Below, one piece after another: positions 47,383-59,906 of a DNA stretch of 64,000 nt. Every line of letters begins with the position of its first letter. Position 1 is the stretch's first letter. The DNA is from Dentipellis sp. KUC8613. Lineage: Eukaryota > Basidiomycota > Agaricomycetes > Russulales > Hericiaceae. Where the stretch lies: contig NSJX01000006.1 of NCBI GenBank assembly GCA_002286715.1, positions 682,001 to 746,000 of the forward strand, read 5' to 3'. Below the pieces are notes generated by a model, which worked only from the letters and a program-made list of their open reading frames with translations, made no database searches and had not been told where the DNA came from. A program made the position numbers and the translations under genes.

Positions 47383-48398
47383 TTATTGCGATCTAACAGA
47401 ACCGGTCACTGGGAACGTATAACATAAGAGCGGGTCGAACGAGAAGCGGATTGTCACGTACCTCTTGAGCTTAGCCCTGCGGTCAAGCATGGCTTCCGCT
47501 AATCTTCCCTCTTTCTTTGCTTTCTTCAACTGGATGATGGGTTAGCGACAATCTCAGCAACGTAACGGCTGGCCACGTACTGCTTTCCGGTCCTCGTGTG
47601 ATACCACAGAGCGAGCCTGACCCCAGGCTTGGTATATTTTGCTGATAGATAGTTGAGGACAAGCAACTAATGACGACAGTTGAACGAGGGGACGTACTTC
47701 GTGCTTACTTCGTCCATGGTGACTTCTCCCAGCGTACCCTCTTTCTTTTTCTTCTCCTCGTGTGCCTCCTTCTTGTAGCTGTTCTGTATCTTGACGTAGA
47801 AGCGTTCCCTGAACCCAGCCTCTTCGCTGTCGCCTCTCAGCTGCAGCTGCCCGCCAGCGACTTCGTCGACGCTGAGATACTTCTCGTACACGTTCATGAA
47901 CGCGACCATCCCATCGTCGAACACGACCGGCGTCCATTCTTCTTCCGGCCCTCGAGCTTCCCGATCCGCAGAGACTAGCCCGTGCTTGTCGCAAGACAGG
48001 AACTTCCCCTCTCCCACTCCTGTCCGCAAATTGACGGTGGGAGACCCTGCAACCCTTGTCGTGACCCAGACCTGCGAAACATCGGTTGGCTCGCGCTCTG
48101 TGATGCTAATTTCCTTCGTCTCCTCGACTGCTTCCTTGTCCAGAGGCTGGAGCATGATCTTTCCCCGCGTAGAGTCGTAGTTTATGCATATGGGAGAGCG
48201 GTCGGCGGGTTGGAAGATGAAAGTGGGACCGCGAATCTCGGTTGCTTGGTCGGGTCGTACCCAGCTGTCCGGCTGGTCGTCCTCGTCGCCTCTTCTGCGT
48301 CGACTGCTGCTTCCCTCATCTCCATCCTCGCGTTTGCGTTTCTTCTTGGTCTTGTCTCCCTTGAACTTGAGCTTTGTAGAGCGTACCTCGACCGACAT
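47383..48398 (-). CDS. FRG1: FRG1-like protein
   Basis: Homolog of the nuclear/nucleolar RNA-associated protein FRG1, which has a beta-trefoil actin-bundling-like fold. Exons (minus): 48398-47698, 47641-47581, 47529-47462, 47392-47383; 279 residues, frame closed. The N terminus is basic (LKFKGDKTKKKRKRE, SSSRRRR). The core shows GPTFIFQ, VWVTTRVAGS, GKFLSCDKHGLVSADREA and FMNVYEKYLSVDEV. The C terminus shows LKKAKKEGRLAEAMLDRRAKLKR, the FRG1 hallmark. The last coding exon is only 10 nt (ending SQ-stop). Ribosome and RNA biogenesis roles come from family knowledge. It is head-to-head with the L26 gene, 157 bp apart. Confidence 0.88.
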
Positions 48399-48555
48399 TT
48401 ATGACGTGAGCAGAGTGAGCGGAGTAAGCGCCCGCAGTGCTTCCGGAAATGGAAATATCCCGGCAACTCGCGAGGCGGCAGACTCCGACTGCGCGAACCC
48501 AATACTCCCAAATTTTGTCCTCGCCGTCGCCGTCAGTATCGTCCTCAAGATCAAG
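48399..48555. promoter_or_regulatory. Short divergent promoter, FRG1-like / RPL26
   Basis: 157 bp between start codons. A TGACGTGA site (CRE-like) lies next to the FRG1-like ATG. The L26 side is C/T-rich, as usual for ribosomal protein leaders. Confidence 0.5.
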
Positions 48556-49317
48556 ATGAAGTTCAACCCTGGTCAGTTCATGTTCTGAATCGCTGTTCTG
48601 GTGGTCCTGGGGGTTCGGAGGGGGAAAAACTGCGTCGTCAGGGGGTCAGACGGGGATGGATGGCTGAATTGCGGGGTGGATGGACTGCTGGAGGCATGAT
48701 GTGCGTATCTGAACGGACACTGACGATGCTCCCCTTGTCGTTTGCAGATACCTCCTCTTCCCGGCGCAAGTCGCGCAAGGCGCACTTCGCCGCGCCCTCG
48801 TCCATCCGCCGCAAAATCATGTCCTCCACGCTCGCGAAGGACCTCCGCAGCAAGTACAACGTACGCAATTCGTTTGCTCTTGCGCGTTCTCTGCTCATCC
48901 ATCGTCTCGAAACAGACCCGTGCTATCCCCGTCAGGAAGGACGACGAGGTCCGCATTGTCCGGGGCAAGTACAAGGGCCGTGAGGGCAAGGTCACTCAGG
49001 TCTACCGCAAGAAGTGGGTGATCCACGTCGACCGTGTCCAGCGCGACAAGGCCAACGGCTCGAGCGTTCCGATTGGCATCCACCCCAGCAACGTTGTCAT
49101 CATCAACCTCAAGCTCGACACTGACAGGTGCGTCTGTCGGGGGGCTTGTACCAAGAAGGGTCGTGTACTAATGGTATTCCTGAAGGCGGGCAATCCTTGA
49201 GAGGAAGGACAGGTCGAAATCAACGAAGGCGGCCGCTGGTGAGGACATTGAGATGACCGACGTGAGTAGCCTTTATCCTGGCTAAGTCTGTAGGTCACTG
49301 ACGAGATATTCCAGTAA
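48556..49317 (+). CDS. RPL26: 60S ribosomal protein L26 (uL24)
   Basis: Component of the large ribosomal subunit near the exit tunnel. Exons 48556-48571, 48748-48860, 48916-49127, 49186-49261, 49315-49317; 139 residues. It begins [19 protein letters not shown] and contains [29 protein letters not shown] and [16 protein letters not shown], diagnostic of eukaryotic L26. The first intron is 176 nt, the longest I placed in the window, as often seen in ribosomal protein genes. The last exon carries only the stop codon. Confidence 0.96.
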
Positions 49318-49595
49318 TCCATTCACTTCGCCTTGATTTTCCTCCCCTCCCGCATGATTACCCTAAAAGCATCCATGTATCTATGCGCACCTACCGCCCA
49401 CGATATGCATCATGAGCAGACTGCAGAGACATTTTGGGGTGACCATCGTACGTGTGCAGGCGTCCGGTTTGTATTATTTTCTCTGGGTGCCAGAGACGTC
49501 TTTGCATGGTGCAGATTTGTTGGGGAACAAAATGCATGTGGTTTCCAACAATTACAGTGCAAATGCAGACGCGTAAGAATAATGAAGAGTCCTCG

Positions 49596-50577
49596 TCAGA
49601 ATATAACGTCCGTGTCCTTGCTGCTCAACAAATCCTGAGTGCCTTCCTCGTCGAGGGTATCATCCACTAAGGATGGGGGTGCAGCGCGCGCTTGTTCTTC
49701 TGCGCCCTCCTCCAACTTCTTTAGTCGCAAGGTCTCCTCCGCGATCGCTGCGTCACGTTTCTTCTTTCCCTGCACCTTCTTCAATCTGCGAAGGCAACGG
49801 GAGTTAACATCTGGGGATCTCTGAACAGAGCACTGCGTACCGGAAGAACTCTTCTCGATCCATTTCGTCCAGTTCACTTAGAATGTATTTGATGGTGTTG
49901 TCGAGTCTTGGAATGATAACATGTTCTATCGCGTTGACACGGCGATTCGTCGCGCGAATGACTTCGTCCAGGATGGTGAACGCCGTCTGCAGCGATGCGA
50001 GCTCCACAAGCGTTTCAACGGCCTTGGCATACACCTCCTTCGCTCTGAGAACCTGCTGTCCTCCACGGCCGAGACCAGTGAGGTTGAAGTCTTCGAGAAT
50101 ATATGTATCTTAGGATCGAGTGTGATATAATGATGAGACGGACAACGCACCCGACCCGGCCACTCGATCGACCTCGAACGCAGGAAGCACGACACCAGAC
50201 ACGTTCTCCTGCTTCGCCTTGACTCTGAACGATGCTGATTTGGCCTGCTCCTGCACGAGATACGAGATGTCTCCCGTCGCGTATGTGACCTCTGCCAACG
50301 AGAATGACGCCAATTGCATCACTCGGCCCATCTTGCGCTTCGCCTAGCAACGTACCGATTCCAAAGACCATACAGTTGAACATCAGGGAGGTTGACTTAG
50401 GTGATCCGCACATACCTCGTCGACCTTGCGCAGGATGGCACGGAACCGGGTCATCAGTGCATCTCGCTTCTTGGCGAGCAGCGAGTGTCCGGTCTGCGCG
50501 CCCTTTAGACGCAGTTTCGTGTTTGTGAGCGCCATGCGCGTCGCAAAGACGTTCTCCCTGGCACCTGCGCCGGACAT
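49596..50577 (-). CDS. VMA8: V-type proton ATPase subunit D
   Basis: Central-stalk rotor subunit of the vacuolar ATPase V1 sector. Exons (minus): 50577-50416, 50343-50151, 50090-49841, 49785-49596; 264 residues, frame closed. Signatures: [69 protein letters not shown] and [18 protein letters not shown]. The sequence is almost entirely alpha-helical coiled coil, as expected. It lies tail-to-tail with RPL26, about 280 bp apart. Confidence 0.95.
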
Positions 50578-50974
50578 GTTGGAAGAATCGGGAGAAGGTA
50601 CGGGTGCTAAGGGCTAAAGCTGTGGTCGCCTTGAAAGGTACTTGTTAGCGGCGTAGAGTAATACTTTGCCGCCGGCTGTGGTGATAGCCCAGCCATAACA
50701 GGGATTGTCACTCTGGTCCAACGGTTCGAGTGTAACAATGATGTGTTCTTGGCTTGGGTTCGAGCCTATGGCTCGCCGACCTCTCGCAAGCAACACGAGC
50801 GAGATGTGGTATGCCTTTTTCCTTCCGTTGCTGGCCTTCACTATTCTGCAGACAATAACCTACGATGGCTCCTTTGGCAGTGAGAGTAACATCCTTTCAG
50901 CAAAGCTTTTTGCAAGTCTAGTAGTATCTGAGGCCCAGCAGCCCTAGATCTGTGATATTATACATCTTATTGGT

Positions 50975-53026
50975 CTACCGCGCCTGAACGTAATCATCGA
51001 TCTTCAGCAACAACGTCACCGTCTCCGTGGCCAGCTCGACGGCACTAGTCGACACGAGCAGGGGCTGCACGACATCCTCCTCGAGAATGTTCGAGATGGT
51101 GCCCTGGAACATGTAAATAATTAGCCTGGTCCCCAAACGAAATGTTTCGGAAGGTGATTTACCCTCCGGACGTTGATGCCTGCGTTACGCTCGCCGAGTG
51201 CATGCCTGTTACGCAGTTCGGTGACGATGGCGATCGGGTTCAGACCTGCGTTCTCGGCTAGTGTTGTCGGGATGACTTCGAGGGCATCAGCATAGGCCTG
51301 GAAGCAGTACGCCTCCATGCCCTTCAGCGACTGTGCGTATTGCGAGAGCATTCGGGAGGCGTGAATCTCCGGAGCGCCACCGCCGCCAATGAGCGCACTA
51401 AAATCACAAGTTTAGCACACCAATTTGCTATGTTATGATGCATGCGTACCGCTTCTTGACGAGACAACGAATGACACAGAGTGCATCGTGAAGACTGCGT
51501 TCGCACTCCTCGAGGACAAGGTGGTTGCTGCCCATCGCGAGAATGCTGACAGTGCGGCCCCTGTTCTTGACGCCGGTGATTTTGACAACCTTCGTGCCGT
51601 CTTTGTTCGTCTCCTCCACAAGATCGGCGTACCCGAGCTTGTCCTCGGTGAAGGCCTCGATGTCGGAGACAGCCTTGCACCCAAGGCTCTTGGTCAGGAA
51701 GTCGATCTCGTCGCGCTCGATGTCCTTGATGACAAGGATGTTCAAGCGCTTGAGGAAGTTGAGCGAGGTCTCATCGACGGCATCGCGCAGGATGGATTTT
51801 TGGATGAGCAGGACGTTGCAGCCCGTCTTTTTGATCTTCTTGGTGAGGTTGAGCAGGTAGGCGCGGCCTTCCTTGATGACCTTGTCCATTTGCCGGTAGT
51901 CATTGATGACTACAGTGTTGTCCATCTAGAGCAATTGTTAGTGTATAGATGGTACGAGGAAGCGCGAATACATACATCAGGCTTCGGCGCACTCAGTTGG
52001 AACTGGATGAGACCAATCTTTGCCTTCTCAATTCGCGATGGGCCACCAGCGGCGGTGACAACGTTTTGGTTGAGCACGACGCCATCAATGAGTTCGGTAT
52101 CCTCGATGGTGCCGCCGACCTTCTTCACGATACGGATATCCCTGAGATCGACGTTCGACGATGTCGGAGTAGCGAGGCGCGTAACAGCAGACACTGCGAT
52201 CGGAGCAAGGGTTGACGAGTATTGTGAGACGATCTAACGGCGTGTATGAGATCTGTAATCAGTAATACCGTGAGCTCTATACACACCTTCGAGTTCAGCG
52301 AGGTGCTTGCGGCACGGAGGAGGACAGCACGATCGTTGAGATCCACCGGAACTGAAATTTCAGTCAAGAACTCCACGGCCTTCGCTGACGCCTTCAGGAA
52401 GGATTCAGCAATAATGGTGGGGTGAATGCCCTTCTGCAGGAGCTTTTCTGCAGCGCCCAACAGACTTCCAGCGAGCACGACTACGCTGGTGGTTCCGTCA
52501 CCAGCCTCGATATCTTGCGCAGCCGAGAGATCGACCAACTAGAAAACAATTAAGCCGAAGATGTTAGAAAACGTAACGAGGTGTAACAGACCATTTTCGA
52601 TGCGGGGTGGAGAGCCTGAATGCTTCGGAGAATGGTCGCACCATCATTCGTCACGATGACCTCTCCTTTGGACGTTTGGATCTATACGTTGCGATCAGGA
52701 GGCAGACTTAACGCGTATCCTCGTGTCGTTGCGCACCATTTTGTCCATGCCGCGAGGACCGAGCGATGTCCGGACCGCATCGCTGATAGCTGCAGGTTAT
52801 GGGCGTGTCAACACGCAATGGAAGTACTCTCTCTCGCTGATGGATCACTTACCCTTCGCAGCGACCAGGTTCGACATGCGAACCTCCATAGGTTTACCCT
52901 ATTGAAGACGCGTCCATTAAGCATACTCCTTAATTAACAAGACCATTGCGATCGTACCTTATCATTGAAGGCTTTGTTTTGTCCACTCGCAAGTGGAAGA
53001 GGTGCACTTGCTGCAGCCGACGACAT
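50975..53026 (-). CDS. CCT4: T-complex chaperonin subunit delta
   Basis: Subunit of the cytosolic chaperonin TRiC/CCT that folds actin, tubulin and WD proteins. Exons (minus): 53026-52958, 52898-52853, 52789-52737, 52681-52592, 52538-52287, 52233-51976, 51925-51450, 51397-51163, 51103-50975; 535 residues, frame closed. ATP-site motifs: [40 protein letters not shown] and the [14 protein letters not shown] block. The delta type is supported by [20 protein letters not shown], by [20 protein letters not shown] and by the end [11 protein letters not shown]. It is head-to-head with UFD1. Confidence 0.95.
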
Positions 53027-53434
53027 ATTGATTAGATGAAGGGAGGAAAGGCAAGGGAGGGGATGGCTGAGTCGTGCAGAACAGCCGCGGTGAAGCGCCT
53101 GCCTTCGATGTGTGGGCCAAAAAAGGAAAGTCCTCGTTTCGATGATCACGTGCGGAGCATTGCGTATGTCCTTTCCTGATTTGGCCACTCGGACCTCTCG
53201 CACAATTGCCTGCTCGTTGCCTCCTACCACCACATTGCATACTCCTAGAACACGCAACGACAATGGATTTTGTGCGTACTACGATCTATCTTCGAAATCC
53301 ATTCTGTCACTGATGTGCGGTCGCATGCACAGTTTGGACAGAACGCGAACGATGGAGGTGCAGGTGGGCTCTTCGCCCAGATAGCTCAGTATGACGCGGC
53401 CTGTGTTGTCTGCGCGCCAACAGAATACTGATAA
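53027..53434. promoter_or_regulatory. Divergent promoter, CCT4 / UFD1
   Basis: 408 bp between start codons; no clear TATA. CCT4 and UFD1 are both protein-quality-control genes, so joint control is plausible. Confidence 0.45.
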
Positions 53435-55007
53435 ATGGCCCTTTATTCTAGGGGATTTGGGGGAGGTTTTGGGCCAAACGCGATGCGACGATCCAACCCT
53501 GGCTCTTACGATGAGTATCTGAAAGCATACAGTGTGGCCATGCTTCCAGGCAGGGAGCGAGAGAATGTCAGCTATGGTGGAAAGAGTGCGTCTCCCCTTT
53601 CTCCTAGAAAGTGGCGTTCTTGACAGTGGCCACCTCTCGTAGTCATCATGCCCCCATCGGCTTTGGCCCACCTCACTTCTTTGGATATCGAGTCTCCATG
53701 GATGTTCAAGTTGCGCAATCCTGCCAATCCCGCCGCATCCACCCATGCCGGTGTTCTCGAGTTCATCGCAGAGGAAGGAGTTGTACATTTGCCTTACTGG
53801 ATGATGAAGACACTGCGACTGAACGAGGGCGATCCGATCCGTATCACTGGCACAGAACTACCCAAGGGCAAGTTTGTCAAGCTGCAGGCACAACATGTGC
53901 ATTTTCTCGAAATTTCGGACCCCAAGGCAGTGTAAGCGTATATTTAGAAAGTGTCCGTGTCCCCTTTGTTGACGTGGACATGCAGGCTCGAACAGGCTCT
54001 CCGTAATTTCGCCGCACTCACACAAGGCGATATAATTGAAATATCCTACAACTCTATTGTATTCGGCCTTCTGGTAATGGAGACCCAGCCCGGTGGCGAA
54101 GGAATTAACGTTGTAGACACGGATTTGGAGGTCGACTTCGCCGCGCCCGTCGGTTACGTCGAGCCAGAGCGCCCGAAAGCCGCTCCGCCATCTACAATGG
54201 CGTCCAAGCTGAACATTGATTTGAGCTCTTCTACCCCGGGGTCCTCAAGACCTGCTAGCTCGATGGGTGGCACGTTCGCCGGCACGAGCAAGGGCGCGAC
54301 TGCGCTGAGCAAGGACGGTGATCAGTGGGAGAGCTTCAAAGGCAGGGGTGAGACGTTGGGAGGTCGCAAGACAAAGGGCCGCGGTATTAGCCATCGAGCG
54401 GCTGAGGCCGTTCCTGCGGGAAGCAAAATCATTCGGACAGAGTAAGAGACTGTTCGTATTGCTTACGCACATCCGACTTATCTTCCCTCACAGCCAGCAC
54501 CGTGTCTTGTCGAATGACGATCTCAACTCGAACGGGAAGGCGCCTGCACCGTTGAACCTTCCCTTCGGCAAGCTCTTCTTCGGCTTCAACATTCAAGCAT
54601 ATGTACCGCCTCCAGCAGCCGCAGAAGGCCCGAGTGAGGTATGCGCACCTGGTCTTTTCTACTGCGTATTCTGACGGTATTGCCAGCCGGCCGCATTTAC
54701 TGGGTCCGGAAACAGCCTCTCCGGCCGATCTGCCAGGCCTTCCGAGCCGTCTTCCTCTAACAAAGGCAAGGCCAAGGAAGAGAAGGCAAATGACGAAGCC
54801 AAGTGGGGCAAAGGGCAGACTCTCAACTCGCGTTCGTCAGCTCCGTCGTCAAGTTCTCGACCCATAGGCTCGGGGGCCGTCGGTGCTGGCGGTGCGAGTG
54901 TGCCCCGGCAGCCGCAGCGCTCCCGACAGAGGGAGCGCAGTCCGTCGCCAGAGGAGGACTGGGGTGTCGATGACGATGACGACGTGATTGTCATTGACAG
55001 CGACTAG
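53435..55007 (+). CDS. UFD1: Ubiquitin fusion degradation protein UFD1
   Basis: Partner of Npl4 in the Cdc48 segregase complex that extracts ubiquitinated proteins. Exons 53435-53585, 53643-53931, 53986-54441, 54494-54638, 54687-55007; 453 residues, frame closed. The double-psi barrel region shows LKAYSVAMLPGRERENV, IIMPPSALAHLTSLDI, MFKLRNP, FIAEEGVVHLPYWMM and YNSIVFGLLVMETQPGG. Two SHP-type Cdc48-binding boxes are visible: FKGRGETLGG and FTGSGNSLSG. The extreme C terminus is an acidic run plus VIVIDSD, resembling a SUMO-interaction motif. A Ser/Lys/Arg-rich linker precedes it. Confidence 0.93.
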
Positions 55008-55242
55008 TAGACGGTGATCTGATTCTGGATTTTGTATTCTGTTACGAAGGCGGACATGATGCACGATGCACAGCGTGTAGCGGACGGCGCGCGACGAGTA
55101 GTGGTTCCATCTGTACGATACGATATTTTGCACTGACTTCAACTTAGACTCTTGCCGTGCAAAGCAATGATATACAATTTGGATGTTATTCGAGATATGC
55201 TGCGTGGCCACGTTCACGAGGTATATCCCAGGCGTGCTAAAT

Positions 55243-57279
55243 TTAAAGCATCACGACGCCGACGCCCCGTCCCACTGTCTGATCTGCCGTCGGGTTCACG
55301 CCTGCGAGCGGCTTCGTGCGCCAGTTGTACAGGTAGAAGTTAAGCAGCCCGTCGCCAGAGCCGAACTATTCCAGTCCATCAGCACAGTTAGGATGAGGGG
55401 CAGTACGTCTGGATTTACCTTCAGCTCCTGCAGGAAGGTCGCGTTGTCCATCAACGTCAGCGCGTTGAACACGTCGAATTTTGCTGCGTTGGCGATGATG
55501 ACGGCGTCGCCGACGAGCGTCTGCAGGCGCTTCATCAACAGCCCATGCTTGTCGTCGGGATCTTCCTCCGCGACGTCCGTCGCGTAGTAGAAGAGGTACG
55601 CCGCCTCGAGCAGGTTGTGCTTCGCATGGTTCATGATCGTCGACGGGAGCGTGTAGAACGAGAAGAAGTCCGTGATTTTCTTCGTCTCCGGGTTCTCGAC
55701 GACGTACGTCCAGGTTACCTGCCCCTCCCGCCGGTTCGTGGCCGAGTCGATCTCGCCCCGCCCCCGCCCGCTGAGCAGCTGGTGCCGCACGTCGTCGAGC
55801 GACATCTCAGGCGCCATGTCGAACCGCCGCATGTAGCGCGTGAACAGGTCCGCGACGCCCTCGATGTCGCGCTCCTCCATCTCGCGGAGGCCTGCGGACG
55901 CGAGGTGCGGCTTTGAGGGCACTTGGTACTGGCGGATCATGCGCGCGATGGTCATGTGTCGTGGGACGAATGTGAACTTTACGTCGACGAGCTTGGGGAC
56001 GTTGAGTGTGCGGTGATAATATCTGCCTGGCTTTCAGTATTTGGCCAAGGGAACTGACGGAAAGGCACTGACCGGCAGGTCGACACGGGTGTCGGGAGGA
56101 GAACGCCAGCCGTGTAGATTGCTTGGAAGATCCCCTTCAAGTGGCATTGCCTCGTCACTTCCTTGATCAGGACAGGCGCTAGCCGCTTCGACCGCAATTT
56201 CTTGTGAATGCACAGATAGTTGATTTCGCTCACGGGGAACGTGCTGATAGCAGAGGCGTAAACAAATGCAGACGGCAAGGGCAGACGTCGCTTACTTTCC
56301 GCGAACACGCAGGTTCAGCGGGACGCCTGAGATGAAGGCGACTAGCTTCCTGTTCGAGGAAACGCGGACGCCAATATGCCATTCCTTGTGCCAACCGGGG
56401 GGTTTCAGAGCCCTGTGGATAGTGCTCAACTCCAAACACCGAGAGAGGGTGAATAGATGTCCCGCACCATTCCAAGAATTCCGCGGTGTATTGGAAGCGG
56501 AAAGCCGCGATGTCATCTTCGACATAGTTTGCGGAGAGAAGCTCGTAGACTTCTCTGAGCTGAAGTTCGGCAATTGAATACGAACGCATTCGCAGGTGCG
56601 AGAAACCTCAATACTGACCTGCGCAGGATCCTCGATGTCCAAGATACTCCATTCGAAGTCCTTCGGTAACGGGTACGGCTCCTGCCGTACTTCTTCCCGA
56701 GATTTAGAGGGCTCAATAGGACCATCATCCTCCGGAGCTTCCTCGTCTGCGGAAAATTAGACGCGTGTTGTATACAATGGCTAGGGAAGAACGTACTATA
56801 ATGAGGGACAGGCTGCGTGGCCCAGAACTACATGCGCTTGGACGTAAGCGTTTATCCAAGATCATATATAACCTCAAGCGCACCTTATGATCTCCGGCAT
56901 CCTTCTTATTCTTCCCTCCTAAGCCCGACTTGCCCTGGAGGACCTCCTGGATCTTCAGCTGGTTCAACACCTGCCGAATAGTCTCCTCGTCCGCGCCTGG
57001 CACGTCCCCGTGCTGCTCCTTCACTTTCGAGAGCACCTCATTCACGATCGGCTGCGGCACCTCGTTGCCCTTGATAGTGCTCAGGATCTTCGCTGCCTTG
57101 GACCGCTTCTTTTTCTTCTTCTTCGAGCTGCCGCTCGCATGCGCCGGCCCTGCCTCGGAGGGGCCTGCGGTAGACGCGAGAGCATCAATGTCGGCTTCGG
57201 ACGCGGTATCAGAACCATCGACCTCGGTGTGGTCGACGGGCGGGTCGCGCTCGGGGGCTTTGGCTTTGTCGGAGGCCAT
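55243..57279 (-). CDS. NMT1: Glycylpeptide N-tetradecanoyltransferase (N-myristoyltransferase)
   Basis: Transfers myristate from myristoyl-CoA to N-terminal glycine of proteins. Exons (minus): 57279-56884, 56827-56797, 56746-56619, 56559-56468, 56412-56296, 56243-56073, 56022-55419, 55365-55243; 553 residues, frame closed. The catalytic core shows [72 protein letters not shown] and [20 protein letters not shown]. It ends in GVVML; the terminal carboxylate of this family is the catalytic base. The N-terminal 130 residues are an acidic and Lys-rich (KKKKKKRSK) extension typical of ribosome-targeted NMTs. Confidence 0.95.
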
Positions 57280-58330
57280 GGTGGACGATTGGGAGGAGAT
57301 AAGGAGAAGGGTATTTGAGGTATAAAAGCGGCGCCAGAGGCTGTCTTGGAGTGGAATATCGGGACAGATCTGTGACGCGCTTTCAGAGTCGATCTCAGCG
57401 CGAGGCACTTCGGAATCCCAGTTCCACGTATACGCGTCCCCGGCTCCGTCAATTTTTGTTTCGTGCTGAAACTTTCCGGTGTCAATCTACGAGGCGGCGG
57501 TAGGCACAAATAATACAGGAGATTCTAATCGTCGTTGTCATGTGCCTAACACCGAACGTGGGCTGTGTGTGGCAATACTAGTGACACAGTGCCCTAGGCT
57601 ACGAAGAGTAGCAATGTCCTATCATACATCGCAGCCCCTCGGGGACAGGTCTTCGCTTTGAACAGGAAAAGAATGTGCATGCCCCAGAACGTTCACTCGG
57701 TTTACCAAACCATTCGTTTGAAGGGCTGCACGGAAAGTGTTATTCGGCAAACTACTACGAACATCGAGAAAATGTGTCTGCGCCATGGTTTCCCCAAACC
57801 GTCAAAGCTACATAGTAGCAACCTCAAGCTAAAGAGGCGGGTACGGCAAAAACAGGAATATAACGCCGCACCATTACCCAGCTGCAAGCCCTCCATCCCG
57901 CACCGCGAGTCAACACCTCGCAGCGGACTCAGCGCTACGAAACTTCAGTGAATGCGAGTTGAGCAACAGTGGTCGGTCTCGTGGGCGCCCCGAAGGGCGA
58001 TTCGCTCCGTCAACTAGAAGTGAACGCCACTGGATCTAGCGTTTCAGAATGTTGACCGGACACTGGAGGAGACAGAGCTCTGCAGGCAAAGTTTTATAGG
58101 CCTCTGAGGGCGGAGTCCGAATCGGACCGCCCAGTCGGCGCGGTGCGCGACGGCCTCTGCACGAGAAACCTGAGTTTGGCAGCCATGGCTTGAAGGTTTC
58201 TTTAGAACGTCGTCTGCATAGACCCACCTTGCAGATTGCGCAAGGTCATTATAAAGAATAATGATAATTTATGTAGTCGAAGTACAGAAAGCAAGACATC
58301 AACCCGCGCCTGTCCGAGCCCCCCCATGGC
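57280..58330. other. Spacer upstream of NMT1
   Basis: About 1 kb. No gene or RNA recognised; a reading frame at 57658-57951 has no family resemblance. It holds the NMT1 promoter and the 3' region of OGG1. Confidence 0.45.
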
Positions 58331-59789
58331 CTACCTACGCCTCCGTTTAACTCGCTCAGCTAGAGATCCTGCGTCCTGAGCAACCATAGATGAGTCCGTA
58401 TCAGAAATCGCAGCCGAAGTGACAGCGACAGTTTCTGTGACTTGTTTTCGTTTCCTCGACTTGCGGATTGTTGTCGGCAATGGCAGAGGCGGAGGTAAAG
58501 TGTCATCTTCGTCAACAGCCAAAGGTGATGAACGTTTTGCAGGTGTCGGTGAGGGGGTCGGCAGTCCATACGACGCGAAGGATTTAAGGTCGGCTGTGAA
58601 CAGCACCTGTAGCAGCATTCAGCAAGGGAAGCACAAAAACATGCCACAGGTCTTACCGAATGTGCCCAGCCAGCGTAGTCTCCCCATACTTTGCCAAGCT
58701 TTGCGTTGATCTCGTCGTACAATTTTGGATTCATGGCTTGTTTGGCACCGGATGTGCCGCGCATGCCATAGTGCTTGATGGCAATTTGGTGCACATGGGT
58801 ATCAATGGGTATAACTTCTTTCTGCGTCTGGAGTTGGTCATGACCAGGAAGTGTGTATGGCTATGCGTACCTTGTCTAAGCTCATTAGCATCACACAGTC
58901 TGCTACCTTGCGACCGACGCCCATGAACTTCAGTAGTTCGAGTCTGGCTTCAGCAGTTGGCATATCTCTCAGCGTCCTCAACCATAACTCGGGTGCTTCC
59001 TGGTTACTAGACGATTGTTCAGCTCCATGCTCGTCTATGAGCATTTGTGCAGTCTTCTGAATGAAGTCCGCGCGGTAGCCGAACCCTAAAGAACGAAGAG
59101 TGGCTGATACATCAGACCTGGCAAGAGACGAAGGTGGTGGGAATGGGTGAAATTCCTCCGGTTCTAGTTCTGCAGGTTCAGCAGGGTCGAGAGGTGGTGT
59201 AGGCGGGCACCCTGGAGTAGGCGTTGGAGGTGGGAGTGAAAGCAAGGGCGGTGAGTACTGTTTACAGAGCGACTTCACCATCTTCGTTATGCGAGAAATA
59301 TTGTTATTGGAAGAGCATATGAACCTAGACGGGGTATTTAGTCAAGACCTAGGTGACAGATGAAGGTGCGCACGAGATGAGGTTCTCCCAGGGATCCTGC
59401 CTTAACATTCGTATGCCCTCAAAACGCGTTCGAAAGCTCCTGAACACGGGGTCGCGTTCGCTCCATTCATCGTACAGCTTGACCAGGTCGACGTCTAGCT
59501 GGAAGTAATCCTTGAGCCATGTCAGAGTTTCCGCCTCACACACATCATCTGGTGGATGCGGAGGAGGTCCAGCGAAGACAGAGCGATAGAAAAGCGTGTC
59601 GGGCGATTGGCGCAAACAGACTACGCGGTCGCGGAGGCACAAGCGGTATTCATGCGACGGTTCTGAGGGCGTCAGGGCAAGCAGAGGGTAGGAAGACCAG
59701 CGAAATGACTGCCCGCACTTCAATACTGCTGCAAGGGAGAGCTGTATGAGGGGAAGAGGAAGAGCGCGAAAGCCGGGTGGGATAGACAT
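58331..59789 (-). CDS. OGG1: 8-oxoguanine DNA glycosylase/lyase
   Basis: Removes 8-oxoguanine from DNA in base excision repair. Exons (minus): 59789-59374, 59324-58871, 58821-58657, 58606-58331; 436 residues, frame closed. Signatures: LKCGQSFRW, FICSSNNNISRITKMV, the helix-hairpin-helix FMGVGRKVADCVMLMSLD with catalytic Lys (about K278), and VIPIDTHVHQIA with catalytic Asp (about D297), then YAGWAHSVLFTADL. A Pro-rich insertion (PPPTPTPGCPPTPPLDP) lies between SLCKQYS and FHPFPPP. The C terminus is basic (RKSRKRKQ, RVKRRRR), fitting nuclear import. It shares a 117-bp divergent promoter with NPR2. Confidence 0.94.
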
Positions 59790-59906
59790 TGCGTGAGTGA
59801 GAGTCAAGGACCAAGACGCGTCTGTGGCAGCTGAAGTCCTTCCAAGCGCCCAAGTCCTTGTGCTTGCACTCACCACGGTCCACGGTCCCCTCGTCTCGAG
59901 GATGCT
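59790..59906. promoter_or_regulatory. Very short divergent promoter, OGG1 / NPR2
   Basis: 117 bp between start codons, the shortest such gap in the window. No TATA found. The two 5' UTRs must be short or overlap. Confidence 0.5.

Noticed and set aside
53375..53450. Sequence resembling a tRNA A-box (CAGATAGCTCAGTATG)
   Set aside because: No B-box (GGTTCGANTCC) or cloverleaf pairing follows within 70 nt, and the UFD1 start codon lies there.
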